Assembly: GCF_014230355.1 (NCBI RefSeq)
Contig: NZ_JACLAX010000006.1
Coordinates: 1 to 64,000 of the forward strand
Length of the DNA stretch: 64,000 bases
Direction: 5' to 3'
DNA from: Novosphingobium piscinae
GTDB lineage: Bacteria; Pseudomonadota; Alphaproteobacteria; Sphingomonadales; Sphingomonadaceae
The notes beneath the pieces are model-generated. The model ran no database searches. It was given only the letters and a program-made list of their open reading frames with translations, and was not told where the DNA came from. The translations under genes were made by a program, and so were the position numbers. Below are positions 23,908-32,084 of the stretch, in pieces; the first letter of the stretch is position 1, and each line of letters starts with the position of its first letter.

Positions 23908-24717
23908 TCAGGCGTGGCGCGCCAGCCACGCCCGCGTCGCATCGGCCACCGCCCGGGCCCGCTCGACCGGATCGGGGTAGCCGTCGCGCAGGGCCTTCGA
24001 GCGCAGCTCGAGGGACAGCGGCAGACCCGGTGGCAGCGCGCGGTAGAACCGCTCGAGCGGGAGCGCGCCGGCGCCACACTGTTCGCGCAGGTCGATCGCA
24101 TCGCAGATCACCGCGTCGAAATCATCCGGGTCCGGCCGGGCCGCCGGGGCATCGCAGAACTGGGCGTAAGGCACCAGGGCCGGATCGAGCGCGGCGATCG
24201 CGTCGAGCGAGCTGCCCGAGCGGTCGACGTGGATCGGATCGAGCAGCAGGGCCCGCAGCGGATGATCGACCGCGGCCAGCACCTGCAGCGCGGCGGTCAG
24301 GTCCCTGACCTGGGTGAACACCCCGAACTCCAGCGCGATCCGCAGGCCGCTGCCCTCGGCATGACGGCACAGGTCGGCTAGCCAGGCCGCGGTGGCGCCG
24401 GGGTCCGCCACGGATGAGACGCACAGCAGGTTCGCGGCGCCGACCTCGGCACCGATATCGATGATCCGCCGGTGCAGGTCGGGATCGCTGCCGGGCTGGA
24501 GCCAGGCCACTTCGACATCGATGACCGGCAGGTGCGCATCGACCAGCGCGGCCCGCACCTCGCGGGTGGTCGTGGCGGTCCACTGCGCCGGCTCGACCCA
24601 CAGGCCGACCGCGTCGAACCCGGCGCCGCTGGCGGCGCGAACGAGGTCGAGCGGTCCGAACTCGGGCAGCACGCCCGAGGCGAGGGCGATCGGGTTCGTC
24701 CCCATCGAACCGCTCAC
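23908..24717 (-). CDS. Sugar phosphate isomerase/epimerase-type TIM-barrel protein
   Basis: This protein of about 269 residues has an AP-endonuclease-2/xylose-isomerase-like TIM barrel: GFDAVGLWVEPAQW, HLPVIDVEVAWLQPG, RIALEFGVFTQV, LLLDPIHVDRSG, PYAQFCDAP and LPLSLELRSK. Conserved Glu and Asp residues at strand ends would bind a divalent metal. The family covers isomerases, epimerases and dehydratases of small hydroxylated compounds; no specific activity is assigned. The GTG at 24717 overlaps the Rieske stop, indicating coupling; an alternative ATG lies at 24705. Its coupling to an oxygenase suggests a role on a hydroxylated, perhaps ring-opened, product. Confidence 0.82.
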   Translation of the reverse strand: MSGSMGTNPIALASGVLPEFGPLDLVRAASGAGFDAVGLWVEPAQWTATTTREVRAALVDAHLPVIDVEVAWLQPGSDPDLHRRIIDIGAEVGAANLLCVSSVADPGATAAWLADLCRHAEGSGLRIALEFGVFTQVRDLTAALQVLAAVDHPLRALLLDPIHVDRSGSSLDAIAALDPALVPYAQFCDAPAARPDPDDFDAVICDAIDLREQCGAGALPLERFYRALPPGLPLSLELRSKALRDGYPDPVERARAVADATRAWLARHA

Positions 24718-25892
24718 ATCGTCGGTTCGGGCCGGGCCGGATCGTCCTCGAGATACCAGTTGAGCCATTCGTGGAAGAACTGGTTGCCGCGTTCGTTGCG
24801 GCCGAACACCAGATCGTCATGGGCGCCGGATTCGAGCCCGCGCTGGATCTCCAGCCCGATCAGGTAGTCCTCGGTATAGGTCACGTCGCGGAAAAAGTTG
24901 ATCATCCCTTCCACCGCCGCGCGGTCCTCCTCGTCGCGGATCGGCTCGCGGCGCAGGTAGTTGAGCACGGTGCGGTTCTTGTCGGGCGTCGGTCCGGGGA
25001 AAAGCTGGGCGACCTGGGTGATCTCGGGCGCGATGAACACCGAGACGTTGGGAAAGAAGATCCGCACGAAGTCGAAGCCGTTGTTCTCCTGGGTGCCCCA
25101 GGTCTCGCGGGGGAGCGGGCGGAGCGCCTCGGCGATGCGCCGCTGCGGGAAGCCGATCCGCATGTTCGGGCCAAAGCCTTCGTAATGCGTGCAGTTCGAC
25201 GGGGTCCGCGGGGCGATGGTTTCGGGGTGGAGCGAGGCGAAGTGGTAGCCTTCGAGATAGCCGTCGAAGGCGATCTTCCAGTTGGCGCCCTCGATCGTGC
25301 GCGAGCCGAGATAGGCCCACTGGTCGAAGTCGAGCGCCTCGAAATCGGTCAGGAAGCCTCGGAAGTAGCCATCGAGTTCGATCGGGGCGTTGGGGGTCAG
25401 GCAGACGAAGATCATCCCCGCGCGCTCCTCGCAGGGCAGCTCGCGCAGGCCGCGCTCGGCCTTGTTGATCGTGCCGAAGGTCGAGGCCTCGGCCACGCCG
25501 ACCAGCTTGCCGTCCTGGCCATAGGTCCAGCCGTGATACTTGCAGGTGAAGCGCGGACAGTTGCCGTGCCCTTCGTTCGCCACGGGGGCACCGCGGTGCG
25601 AGCAGACGTTGAGGAAGGCGCGCACCTTGCCGGCCTTGTCGCGGTTGATCAGCACGGGCAGGCCGACCGCCTCCATCGCCTTGTAGTCGCCGGGGTTGGG
25701 CAGTTCGGCGGTGAAGGCCAGCATCAGCGGCACGCGCTTGAACACCAGCTCCATCTCGGCGCGCCACTGGTCCGCATCGGTATAGCTGCGGGCCGGGACC
25801 GTCATGGTCTTGTCGGTCAGGAAGGTGGTCTTGTTCTCGACATAGCCGAGCATGATCTCGGCAACATCGCCGACGCGGCGGACGTGGTCCAC
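24714..25892 (-). CDS. Rieske non-haem iron oxygenase alpha subunit (3)
   Basis: This alpha subunit of about 392 residues has Rieske ligands Cys97-x-His99 and Cys117-x2-His120 (NVCSHRGAPV ... TCKYHGWTY) and a catalytic segment FDGYLEGYHFASLHPE with two histidines and a nearby acidic residue. The GTG at 25892 is preceded by TGGGAGA and fits the N-terminal length of the family; an internal ATG at 25802 is also possible. It differs clearly from the other two Rieske proteins in the window and is not a recent duplicate. It heads a two-gene operon with the TIM-barrel protein and is divergent from a CoA ligase; a lux-box-like sequence lies between. Confidence 0.92.
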   Translation of the reverse strand: MDHVRRVGDVAEIMLGYVENKTTFLTDKTMTVPARSYTDADQWRAEMELVFKRVPLMLAFTAELPNPGDYKAMEAVGLPVLINRDKAGKVRAFLNVCSHRGAPVANEGHGNCPRFTCKYHGWTYGQDGKLVGVAEASTFGTINKAERGLRELPCEERAGMIFVCLTPNAPIELDGYFRGFLTDFEALDFDQWAYLGSRTIEGANWKIAFDGYLEGYHFASLHPETIAPRTPSNCTHYEGFGPNMRIGFPQRRIAEALRPLPRETWGTQENNGFDFVRIFFPNVSVFIAPEITQVAQLFPGPTPDKNRTVLNYLRREPIRDEEDRAAVEGMINFFRDVTYTEDYLIGLEIQRGLESGAHDDLVFGRNERGNQFFHEWLNWYLEDDPARPEPTM

Positions 25893-25950
25893 GGTGCTCT
25901 CCCAACAAGGTCTTGTCCGCCATCTAGAGCAAGCTAAGCCCGGCGGGGCA

Positions 25951-25970
25951 ACCTGCGAGAGGTGACAGGT
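25951..25970. promoter_or_regulatory. Lux-box-like 20-bp palindrome ACCT-N12-AGGT
   Basis: ACCTGCGAGAGGTGACAGGT has ACCTG/CAGGT arms at the exact 20-bp span of classical lux boxes. It is centred between the divergent Rieske (59 bp away) and CoA-ligase (68 bp away) starts. It is the best palindrome of the set found in this window. Binding by the LuxR protein at 11923-12732 is inferred. Confidence 0.45.
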
Positions 25971-26037
25971 CGGGGAGGCGCGGCGCCTTGTCTTTTGGCC
26001 AGTTGGCCGCGCGGGGAGGGGAGGGCAGTCAGGCGGC

Positions 26038-27663
26038 ATGGATCACGATGCGACATCCCCCTGGGCCTGGCTGCCGATCCCGCCGCCGCATCATCGGGCC
26101 TATGTCGGCCGCAACCTGTGGGACGAGCGCACGATCGGCGACATGGCCGAGAGCCTGGCCGCGGCCGAGCCCGATTTCGTCGCCGTGGTCGACGGCACGG
26201 GCACGCTGACCCGCGCCGGCCTGCTGGCCGAGGCGACCGCGCTGGCCGCGGCGCTGCACCGCCGCGGGCTGCGTCCGGGCGAGGTGATCGCCTTCCAGGT
26301 GCCCAACTGGCGCGAGGCCGCGGTGATCAACCTGGCGGCGGCGCTGTCCGGGCTGGTGATCAACCCGATCGTGCCGATCTACCGCGATCACGAGGTGGCC
26401 CAGATGCTGGCCGATTGCGGCGCCCGCGCGCTGTTCGTCCCGGCCAGCTTCCGCAGCTTCGACTATCTCGCCATGGCGCGGCGGCTGCGCGACCGCCTGC
26501 CCGGCCTGGCCCACGTCTTCACGGTCCGCGGCAGCGGGGACGACGACTATGCCGCCCTGGTCGCCGAGGGCGCCGGGCTGGGCTTCGCCCGGCCGCGGGT
26601 CGATCCGCGCGGGGTCAAGTTGGTGCTCTACACCTCGGGCACCACCGGGCGGCCGAAGGGCGTGCTGCACAGCCACGTCACGCTGGCCCGGATCCTGCGG
26701 ACCAGTGCGGCGCACTGGGGGCTGGCGCCGGGTGAGGCGACGCTGATGCCCTCGCCGGTCACCCACGTCTCCGGCTATGCCAATGGACTGGAGGCGCCGC
26801 TGGTCTGCGGTACCCGTACCGTGCTGATGGAAAGCTGGGACGCGGCCGCGGCGCTCGCCCTGATCGCGCGCCACCGGCTGGTCGGGACCGTGGCCGCCAC
26901 CCCCTTCCTGGTCGAGCTGGCCCAGGCCGCACGCGCGGCGGGCGAGCGTCTGCCCGGCTTCCGCTTCTTCGCCTGTGGCGGTGCGGCGGTGCCGGCCGAC
27001 CTGATCCCTGCGGCCAATGCCGCCTTCGCCGACTGCCGCGCCTTCCGCGTTTTCGGAGCGTCGGAGGTCCCGCTGGTGACCTACGGCTGGCCGCGGGACG
27101 AGGCGCTGGCCGCCACCACCGATGGCGCGGTCGTCGATTACACGGTGCGCATCGTCGACGCCGCGGATCGCGACCTGCCCGATGGCCAGGAGGGCGAGAT
27201 CCTGGCCCGGGGGCCGGGCATGATGCTGGGCTATGCCGATGCGGCGCAGACCCGCGAAGCGATCACCCCTGACGGCTTCTTCCGCACCGGCGACCTTGGC
27301 GTGCGCAGCCCCGAGGGCGCGCTGACGATCACCGGCCGCAAGAAGGACCTGATCATCCGCGGCGGCGAGAACATCTCGGCCAAGGAGATCGAGGACGTGC
27401 TCCACGGTCATCCCGCGGTGCAGGAGGCGGCGGTCGTGGCCATGCCGCACGAGCGGCTGGGCGAGGGAGTCTGCGCCTTCGTCATCCCGCGTGATCCGGC
27501 CCCCAGCGCTGCCGACCTCACCGCCCACGTCGCCGCAAGCGGGCTCGCCCGGCAGAAGATCCCCGAACGCTTCGAGCTGGTCGACGATTTTCCCCGCACC
27601 GCCTCGGGCAAGGTCCGCAAGGACCTGCTGCGTGCCGAGATCAGGGCGAAGGTGACGGGCTAG
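26038..27663 (+). CDS. AMP-forming acyl-CoA synthetase (CoA ligase)
   Basis: This 541-residue adenylate-forming enzyme has the P-loop-like LYTSGTTGRPKGV, the FGASEV segment, FFRTGDLG, and a C-terminal SGKVRKD with the catalytic lysine. It activates a carboxylic acid with ATP and CoA. The sequence style resembles cyclohexanecarboxylate- or medium-chain-type CoA ligases (PIYRDHEVAQML), suggesting an alicyclic or branched acid as substrate, but this cannot be fixed. It is the only CoA ligase in the window and therefore the likely entry point to the CoA-ester enzymes of the 2.7-14 kb operon. It is divergent from the Rieske/TIM-barrel operon. Confidence 0.93.
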   Translation: MDHDATSPWAWLPIPPPHHRAYVGRNLWDERTIGDMAESLAAAEPDFVAVVDGTGTLTRAGLLAEATALAAALHRRGLRPGEVIAFQVPNWREAAVINLAAALSGLVINPIVPIYRDHEVAQMLADCGARALFVPASFRSFDYLAMARRLRDRLPGLAHVFTVRGSGDDDYAALVAEGAGLGFARPRVDPRGVKLVLYTSGTTGRPKGVLHSHVTLARILRTSAAHWGLAPGEATLMPSPVTHVSGYANGLEAPLVCGTRTVLMESWDAAAALALIARHRLVGTVAATPFLVELAQAARAAGERLPGFRFFACGGAAVPADLIPAANAAFADCRAFRVFGASEVPLVTYGWPRDEALAATTDGAVVDYTVRIVDAADRDLPDGQEGEILARGPGMMLGYADAAQTREAITPDGFFRTGDLGVRSPEGALTITGRKKDLIIRGGENISAKEIEDVLHGHPAVQEAAVVAMPHERLGEGVCAFVIPRDPAPSAADLTAHVAASGLARQKIPERFELVDDFPRTASGKVRKDLLRAEIRAKVTG

Positions 27664-27679
27664 GGCGCAGGTTGGCGGT

Positions 27680-27922
27680 GGGGAGCGGACGTTGGTGGGA
27701 TGGGCCGACAGATGCGTCAGCACAGCAATCGGCTATCCCCCAACCCCGCTCAGGCTGAGCCTGTCGAAGCCCACGCGCGGCGGACGAGCTAGGTATTGGC
27801 AGCGCTTCCGCCGGAAGGCGCGGTCGCAGGAACATGGGGCCGATGCCGGCGTGTGGCCTTCGACGGGCTCAGGCTGAGCGGGGTTGGGTGCGGAAGGAGC
27901 GTGCGATTCAGGGCAGCAACCA
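27680..27922 (+). repeat. About 240-bp intergenic repeat, inverted partner at 36848-37112
   Basis: The 398 bp between 27664 and 28061 contains no gene. The stretch from about 27680 to 27922 carries GGGCCGACAGATGCGTCAGC, CAGGCTGAGCCTGTCGAAGC, a GCGCTTCCGCCGGAAGGCGC palindrome and GGCTCAGGCTGAGCGGGGTT. The same blocks, in the same order but reverse-complemented, occur at 36848-37112. CTGAGCCTGTCGAAG is a common sphingomonad intergenic motif, but the extended similarity over about 240 bp is unusual. The two copies bracket the genes from 28.1 to 36.5 kb. Confidence 0.85.
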
Positions 27923-28061
27923 GGCGTGATCGCACAGTCCGTTTTTCTCTCGCTTCAGGTCATTCTCCCAAACCCCGCTCGGGCTGAGCGGCCTTGGGTT
28001 CGCCGGGGGAGGCCCCCTTCCGCCTCATCCCGCCCCCGGCCCCCGCCGACGGCCGCCCATG

Positions 28062-28865
28062 TCAGCCCCCCGTCGCCCGGGCCACCGAGGCCGCAATCTC
28101 GTCGGGCCGCGGGTTGCGGCGCAGGGTCAGGCCGCCGTTCACCTGCAGGTTCTCGCCGGTCATGAAGCATTCGTCCGAGGCGAGGAAGACCACGGCGGCG
28201 GCGACATCGTCGCTGGTGCCGTAGCGGCCCAGCGGATAGCCGGGCAGGAAGGCCTCCATCAGCCCCGGCACGGTCTGGGCCTCGGCGGTCATCGGGGTTT
28301 CGGTGACCCCCGGCGAGATCGAGTTGGCGCGGATGCCCTCGGCGCCGAACTCGTTCGCCACGCAGCGGATCACATGATCGGTGCCAGCCTTCGTGCCCAT
28401 GTAGGCGGCGTGGTCGTGGAACATGATCGTCGCGGTGGCCGAGCTGATCTGGATGATCGACCCGCCGCGCCCGCCACGGCTGCGCGCCATCCGGCGGACC
28501 AGCGCCTGGCAGAAATGGATCGGCCCGATGAACTGCAACGCGGTCATCGCCACAAGTTCGTCATGGGTCGTCTCGAGGAACGGCTTGAGCAAGCCCCAGC
28601 CCGTGGCGTTGACGGCCAGGTCGATCCCGCCGAGCCGGTCGTGTGCCGTGCCGACCAGCGCCTCGACGCTGGCCTCGTCGGTGAGATCGCAGGGCTCCCA
28701 CAGGCAGCCGGCCTCGGCGGCAAAGGCCTCCAGCACGTCGGCCTTGCGCCCCGACACCATCACCTGCGCCCCTTCGGCCAGGAGCCGGCGAGCGATGTGC
28801 TGGCCCATGTTGCCCGCACTTGAGGCGCCGAGGATCAATGCGGTCTTGCCTTGCAACCGGCCCAT
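28062..28865 (-). CDS. Short-chain dehydrogenase/reductase
   Basis: This 267-residue SDR has an unusual cofactor loop LGASSAGNMGQ, more like enoyl-reductase-type SDRs (extra residues between glycines), then VNATGWG, the serine in QISSATAT and YMGTK as catalytic Tyr-Lys. The C-terminus has TGENLQVNGGLTLR. It may reduce a double bond or oxo group. It is monocistronic on the minus strand, divergent from the 29008 SDR with a candidate regulatory box between, and its 3' side faces the long intergenic repeat. Confidence 0.88.
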   Translation of the reverse strand: MGRLQGKTALILGASSAGNMGQHIARRLLAEGAQVMVSGRKADVLEAFAAEAGCLWEPCDLTDEASVEALVGTAHDRLGGIDLAVNATGWGLLKPFLETTHDELVAMTALQFIGPIHFCQALVRRMARSRGGRGGSIIQISSATATIMFHDHAAYMGTKAGTDHVIRCVANEFGAEGIRANSISPGVTETPMTAEAQTVPGLMEAFLPGYPLGRYGTSDDVAAAVVFLASDECFMTGENLQVNGGLTLRRNPRPDEIAASVARATGG

Positions 28866-28925
28866 GTCATGCTCTCCCGCGTGTGGTTCTGGGGGCATGG
28901 CTAGCAGCTTGGCCTCCGGCTGCGG

Positions 28926-28945
28926 TCCTGACCAAAAGGCGAGTG
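28926..28945. promoter_or_regulatory. Weak candidate box TCCT-N12-AG
   Basis: TCCTGACCAAAAGGCGAGTG is a degenerate match to the shared pattern, placed 61 bp from the minus-strand SDR start and 63 bp from the plus-strand SDR start. The central position matches the stronger boxes; the sequence alone would not be significant. Confidence 0.2.
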
Positions 28946-29007
28946 GCCGCGCTGCTGGCGAGGGGCGAGAACCCCCGCGACAAACCATAGGGCGAGGAGC
29001 GAGTGCG

Positions 29008-29769
29008 ATGGATCTGGGTCTTGGCGGTCTGAAGGCCATTCTGGTCGGTGCGAACGGCGGCATCGGCCGCGCGGTGGCGCACGTTCTGGCCGACGAGGGC
29101 TGCCACGTCGCGGTCTGCGGGCGCAGCCAGGGCAAGGTCGATTCGATCGCCGCCGAGCTGGCGGCCCGCCCGGTCACCAGCCTCGCCGAGGTGGCCGATG
29201 TGACCGATCCGGCCGCCGTTCCCGCCTTCGTCGAACGCGCCGCCGCGGCGCTGGGCGGCTGCGACATTTTCATCAGCTTCACCTCGGTCAACCCCGGTCA
29301 GGATACCGACGAGGCCTGGCAGCAGGTGCTTGACACGGACATCCTGCCGATGCGCCGCGGGATCGCCGCCGCCATGCCGTTCCTCAAGGAGTCCAGGGCC
29401 GGTTCGATCATCTGCATGAGCTCGACCGGGGCCGTCGAGGAATTCATGGGGGTCCAGCCCTACAATGCGCTGAAGGCCGCGGTGATCGCCTATTCGGCGG
29501 CCCAGGCGCAGACGCTGGCCCCGCTGGGCATCCGCTGCAACTGCATCACCCCCGGGCCGGTGTGGACCGAGGACGGGCCCTGGCCGAAGATCAAGGAACA
29601 CATGACCGCCTTCTACGATTCGATCGTTGCCCAGCTGCCGATGGGGATCATGACCCCGGGCGAGGACCTGGCCCGGACGATCGCCTTCGTCGCCTCGCCT
29701 GCGTGCCGGACCCTGACAGGGGCCAACATCGTGGTCGACGGCGGCTTCACCAAGCGCGTGCAGTTCTGA
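29008..29769 (+). CDS. Short-chain dehydrogenase/reductase
   Basis: This 253-residue SDR has the cofactor motif VGANGGIG, followed by CGRSQGK (basic residue after beta2, suggesting NADP). FTSVNPG replaces NNAG. The catalytic serine is in MSSTGAV and the Tyr-Lys in YNALK. The end TGANIVVDGGFTKR is classical. GCGAGGAGC supplies the ribosome site. It is followed after 2 bp by a VOC gene, forming a two-gene operon divergent from another SDR. Confidence 0.9.
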   Translation: MDLGLGGLKAILVGANGGIGRAVAHVLADEGCHVAVCGRSQGKVDSIAAELAARPVTSLAEVADVTDPAAVPAFVERAAAALGGCDIFISFTSVNPGQDTDEAWQQVLDTDILPMRRGIAAAMPFLKESRAGSIICMSSTGAVEEFMGVQPYNALKAAVIAYSAAQAQTLAPLGIRCNCITPGPVWTEDGPWPKIKEHMTAFYDSIVAQLPMGIMTPGEDLARTIAFVASPACRTLTGANIVVDGGFTKRVQF

Positions 29770-29771
29770 CC

Positions 29772-30272
29772 ATGGTCGGGCCGCTCGGGATCCGCGGTGT
29801 GCACCACATCGCCATCTCGGTGCCCGATCTGGCCATCGCCCGCCGGTTCTACGTCGACATCCTCGGCGCGGTCGAGGTGGCGCCGCCGATGGCCTGGCGT
29901 GACAACCGCGCGATCGACCGGATCCTCGGCCTGTCGGGCAGCGCCGCCGACATGCTGCTGGTGCGGCTGGGCAACGTGCATTTCGAGATCTTCGCCTATC
30001 AGGCCCCGGCCGCCCCGCCGCAGGATCCCGACCGCCCGGTCCATCACTACGGCTACACCCATTTCGCCGTACAGGTCGATGATGTCGCGGACTGCTACGA
30101 GCGGATTCTGGCGGCCGGGCTCAGGGTCCATGCCCCGCCGCTGCTCGAGGGCATCGTGACCCACCCCGACGGGACCAAGACCGGCTATGCCGCGACCTAT
30201 TGCCGCGACTTCTTCGGCAACGTCTTCGAGATCATGGAAATCCACCCCAACGACGAGATTCCGCCGCTCTGA
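29772..30272 (+). CDS. VOC-family dioxygenase/glyoxalase-like protein
   Basis: This 166-residue VOC protein has two modules: GVHHIAISVPDLAIARRFY with a metal-binding His, and YTHFAVQVDDVADCYERI followed by YCRDFFGNVFEIMEI with a metal-binding Glu. This resembles single-unit extradiol-type or lactoylglutathione lyase-type proteins. It could be an extradiol ring-cleavage enzyme, an epimerase or a lyase; the short length favours a dimeric glyoxalase/epimerase type. It is coupled to the SDR 2 bp upstream and converges with the MDR gene at 30308. Confidence 0.85.
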   Translation: MVGPLGIRGVHHIAISVPDLAIARRFYVDILGAVEVAPPMAWRDNRAIDRILGLSGSAADMLLVRLGNVHFEIFAYQAPAAPPQDPDRPVHHYGYTHFAVQVDDVADCYERILAAGLRVHAPPLLEGIVTHPDGTKTGYAATYCRDFFGNVFEIMEIHPNDEIPPL

Positions 30273-30307
30273 TGCGGCGGGCCCGGGCGCCGGGACGCCC
30301 GCTGGCG

Positions 30308-31336
30308 TCAGGCTGCAGCGGGGCCCTCCAGCTCGAGCACGGCCTTGCCCAGGGTCTTGCCGCCCATCAGCTCGCAGAACAGCGGCCCCGCCTCGGCCAG
30401 GCCGACCCGCTTGTGCTCGATCGTGCGCAGCCAGCCATCGCGCAGCCCTGCCCGCAGGGTGTCCAGCGCGGCCGGAACGTGCTCGGCATAGCTGTAGAGC
30501 AGGAAGCCCTTGAGCTCGAGTTCGCGTGCGACGATCTGCCAGGCATTGGTCAGCGGCGGCGGGTTTTCGGCGTCGTTATAGCCGGCGATCATCCCGCAGC
30601 AGATGATCCGCCCGAAGGTCTTCATGCTGTTGAGCATGGCATCGAGCATGGCCCCGCCGACACCATCGAAATAGACATCGACGCCCTCGGGCGCGGCGGC
30701 GCGGATCGCGGCCTCGAGGTCGGGCGATGACTTGTAGTCGACCACCGCGTCGCAGCCGAACGAGGCCGCCACCCGGGCCTTCTCCGGGCCGCCGACGATC
30801 CCCACCACCCGGCAGCCGAGACGGCGCGCATACTGCACCGCGACGTGCCCGACTGCGCCGACCGCCGCGCTGATCGCCACGGTCTCGCCGGGCCTGGCCC
30901 GGCCGATGCGGTCGAGCCCGACGATGGCGGTCTGGCCCGATCCGCCCAGCACGCCGACATAGTAGGTGATCGGCATGTCGGGGGCGACCTCGATCGTCTG
31001 CAGCAGCACGGTTTCGGCGGTGGCGACGGTGTAGTCCTCCCAGCCGAACAGGCCGCGCACCATGTCGCCCGGGGCAAAGCCGGATAGGCGGCTCGCCACG
31101 ACCTCACCCACCGAAAGGGCCCGCATGGTGCCGCCCAGCGGGATGGGGTCGAAGTAATTCTTGTCGTTGTCGTCAAGCCAGCCCCGGATCGCCGGCTCCA
31201 TCGAGATGGCCCGCATGCGCACGAGGATCTCGCCCTCGGCGATCTCCGGCATAGGTCCGCTCTCGAGGCGAAAGTTCTCGGGCACGGGCACGCCCCGGGG
31301 GCGGCTGGCGAGAACGACCCGGCGGTTGACTGTCAT
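30308..31336 (-). CDS. Zinc-independent MDR oxidoreductase (PTGR/CurA-like ene-reductase)
   Basis: This 342-residue medium-chain reductase of the leukotriene B4 dehydrogenase/prostaglandin reductase group has RRVVLASRPRGVPVPENF at the N-terminus, MEPAIRGWLDD, the NADP-binding AAVGAVGHVAVQYARRLGC and the GGPEKAR adenosine-phosphate pocket, then YFDGVGG and GFLLYSYAEH. It lacks zinc ligands. Members reduce alpha-beta double bonds next to carbonyls using NADPH. It is the last of three genes (MDR, SDR, MDR) on the minus strand, 22 bp after the SDR. Confidence 0.9.
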   Translation of the reverse strand: MTVNRRVVLASRPRGVPVPENFRLESGPMPEIAEGEILVRMRAISMEPAIRGWLDDNDKNYFDPIPLGGTMRALSVGEVVASRLSGFAPGDMVRGLFGWEDYTVATAETVLLQTIEVAPDMPITYYVGVLGGSGQTAIVGLDRIGRARPGETVAISAAVGAVGHVAVQYARRLGCRVVGIVGGPEKARVAASFGCDAVVDYKSSPDLEAAIRAAAPEGVDVYFDGVGGAMLDAMLNSMKTFGRIICCGMIAGYNDAENPPPLTNAWQIVARELELKGFLLYSYAEHVPAALDTLRAGLRDGWLRTIEHKRVGLAEAGPLFCELMGGKTLGKAVLELEGPAAA

Positions 31337-31358
31337 GGCGTGTTTCTCCTCGGGTGGG

Positions 31359-32084
31359 TCATTGCCGGGTCATCGCTCCGCCATCGACGAAAAAGCCCTG
31401 ACCGGTCATGAAACGGGCGTCGTCCGAACAGAGGAAAGCGATCACGTCGGCCACGTCCTCGGGCTGACCAAGCCGGCCCAGCGCGGCCTTCCTCTCGAAA
31501 TAGGCCTTGAACTCGGGCATGGCGGTGAAGGCGGGGGCGGTCATCGGGGTCTCGATCGCGCCGGGCTGCAGGCAGTTGACGGTGATGCCGTGCGGACCCA
31601 GCTCGCAAGCCGCCGCGCGGGTCAGCCCCAGCACGGCGTGCTTCGAGGCGGCATAGGCGACCAGCCCGGCATCGCCGAACCGCGCCATGGTCGAGCCGAT
31701 GGTCACGATCCGGCCATGGGCTGACTGGCGCAGCGCCGGCACCGCATCACGGATCAACCGGAACACGGCGGTGACGTTGACCGCCATGACCTGCTCGAAA
31801 TAGCCGTCGTCGTGGTCCTCGAGCGGATGGAAGGCCGAGATCCCGGCGCAGGGCACGAGGATGTCGAGCCCGCCGTGGCGTGCCACCACCTCGGACACCA
31901 GTGCGGCATTGATGCCTGGCGCAGTCACGTCGGCCTGGCGGTCGACCGGGCCCTGCAGGTCAACCGTGTAGACCCGCGCGCCCTCGGCGGCGAGGCGCGC
32001 GGCGGTGGCGCGGCCGATCCCCGATCCCGCCCCGGTGACCAGCGCCGAGCGCCCCTGCAGCCGCCCTGCGCGCGCCGCGTCCAT
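31359..32084 (-). CDS. Short-chain dehydrogenase/reductase between two MDR genes
   Basis: This 241-residue SDR has VTGAGSGIG, YTVDLQ (acidic, NAD type), VPCAGIS instead of NNAG, TIGSTMARFG with the catalytic serine, YAASK and a C-terminal TGQGFFVDGGAMTRQ. Its ATG shares a base with the stop of the preceding MDR (TGATG). An alcohol dehydrogenase sandwiched between two ene-reductases fits stepwise dehydrogenation and double-bond reduction of the same ring or chain. Confidence 0.9.
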   Translation of the reverse strand: MDAARAGRLQGRSALVTGAGSGIGRATAARLAAEGARVYTVDLQGPVDRQADVTAPGINAALVSEVVARHGGLDILVPCAGISAFHPLEDHDDGYFEQVMAVNVTAVFRLIRDAVPALRQSAHGRIVTIGSTMARFGDAGLVAYAASKHAVLGLTRAAACELGPHGITVNCLQPGAIETPMTAPAFTAMPEFKAYFERKAALGRLGQPEDVADVIAFLCSDDARFMTGQGFFVDGGAMTRQ

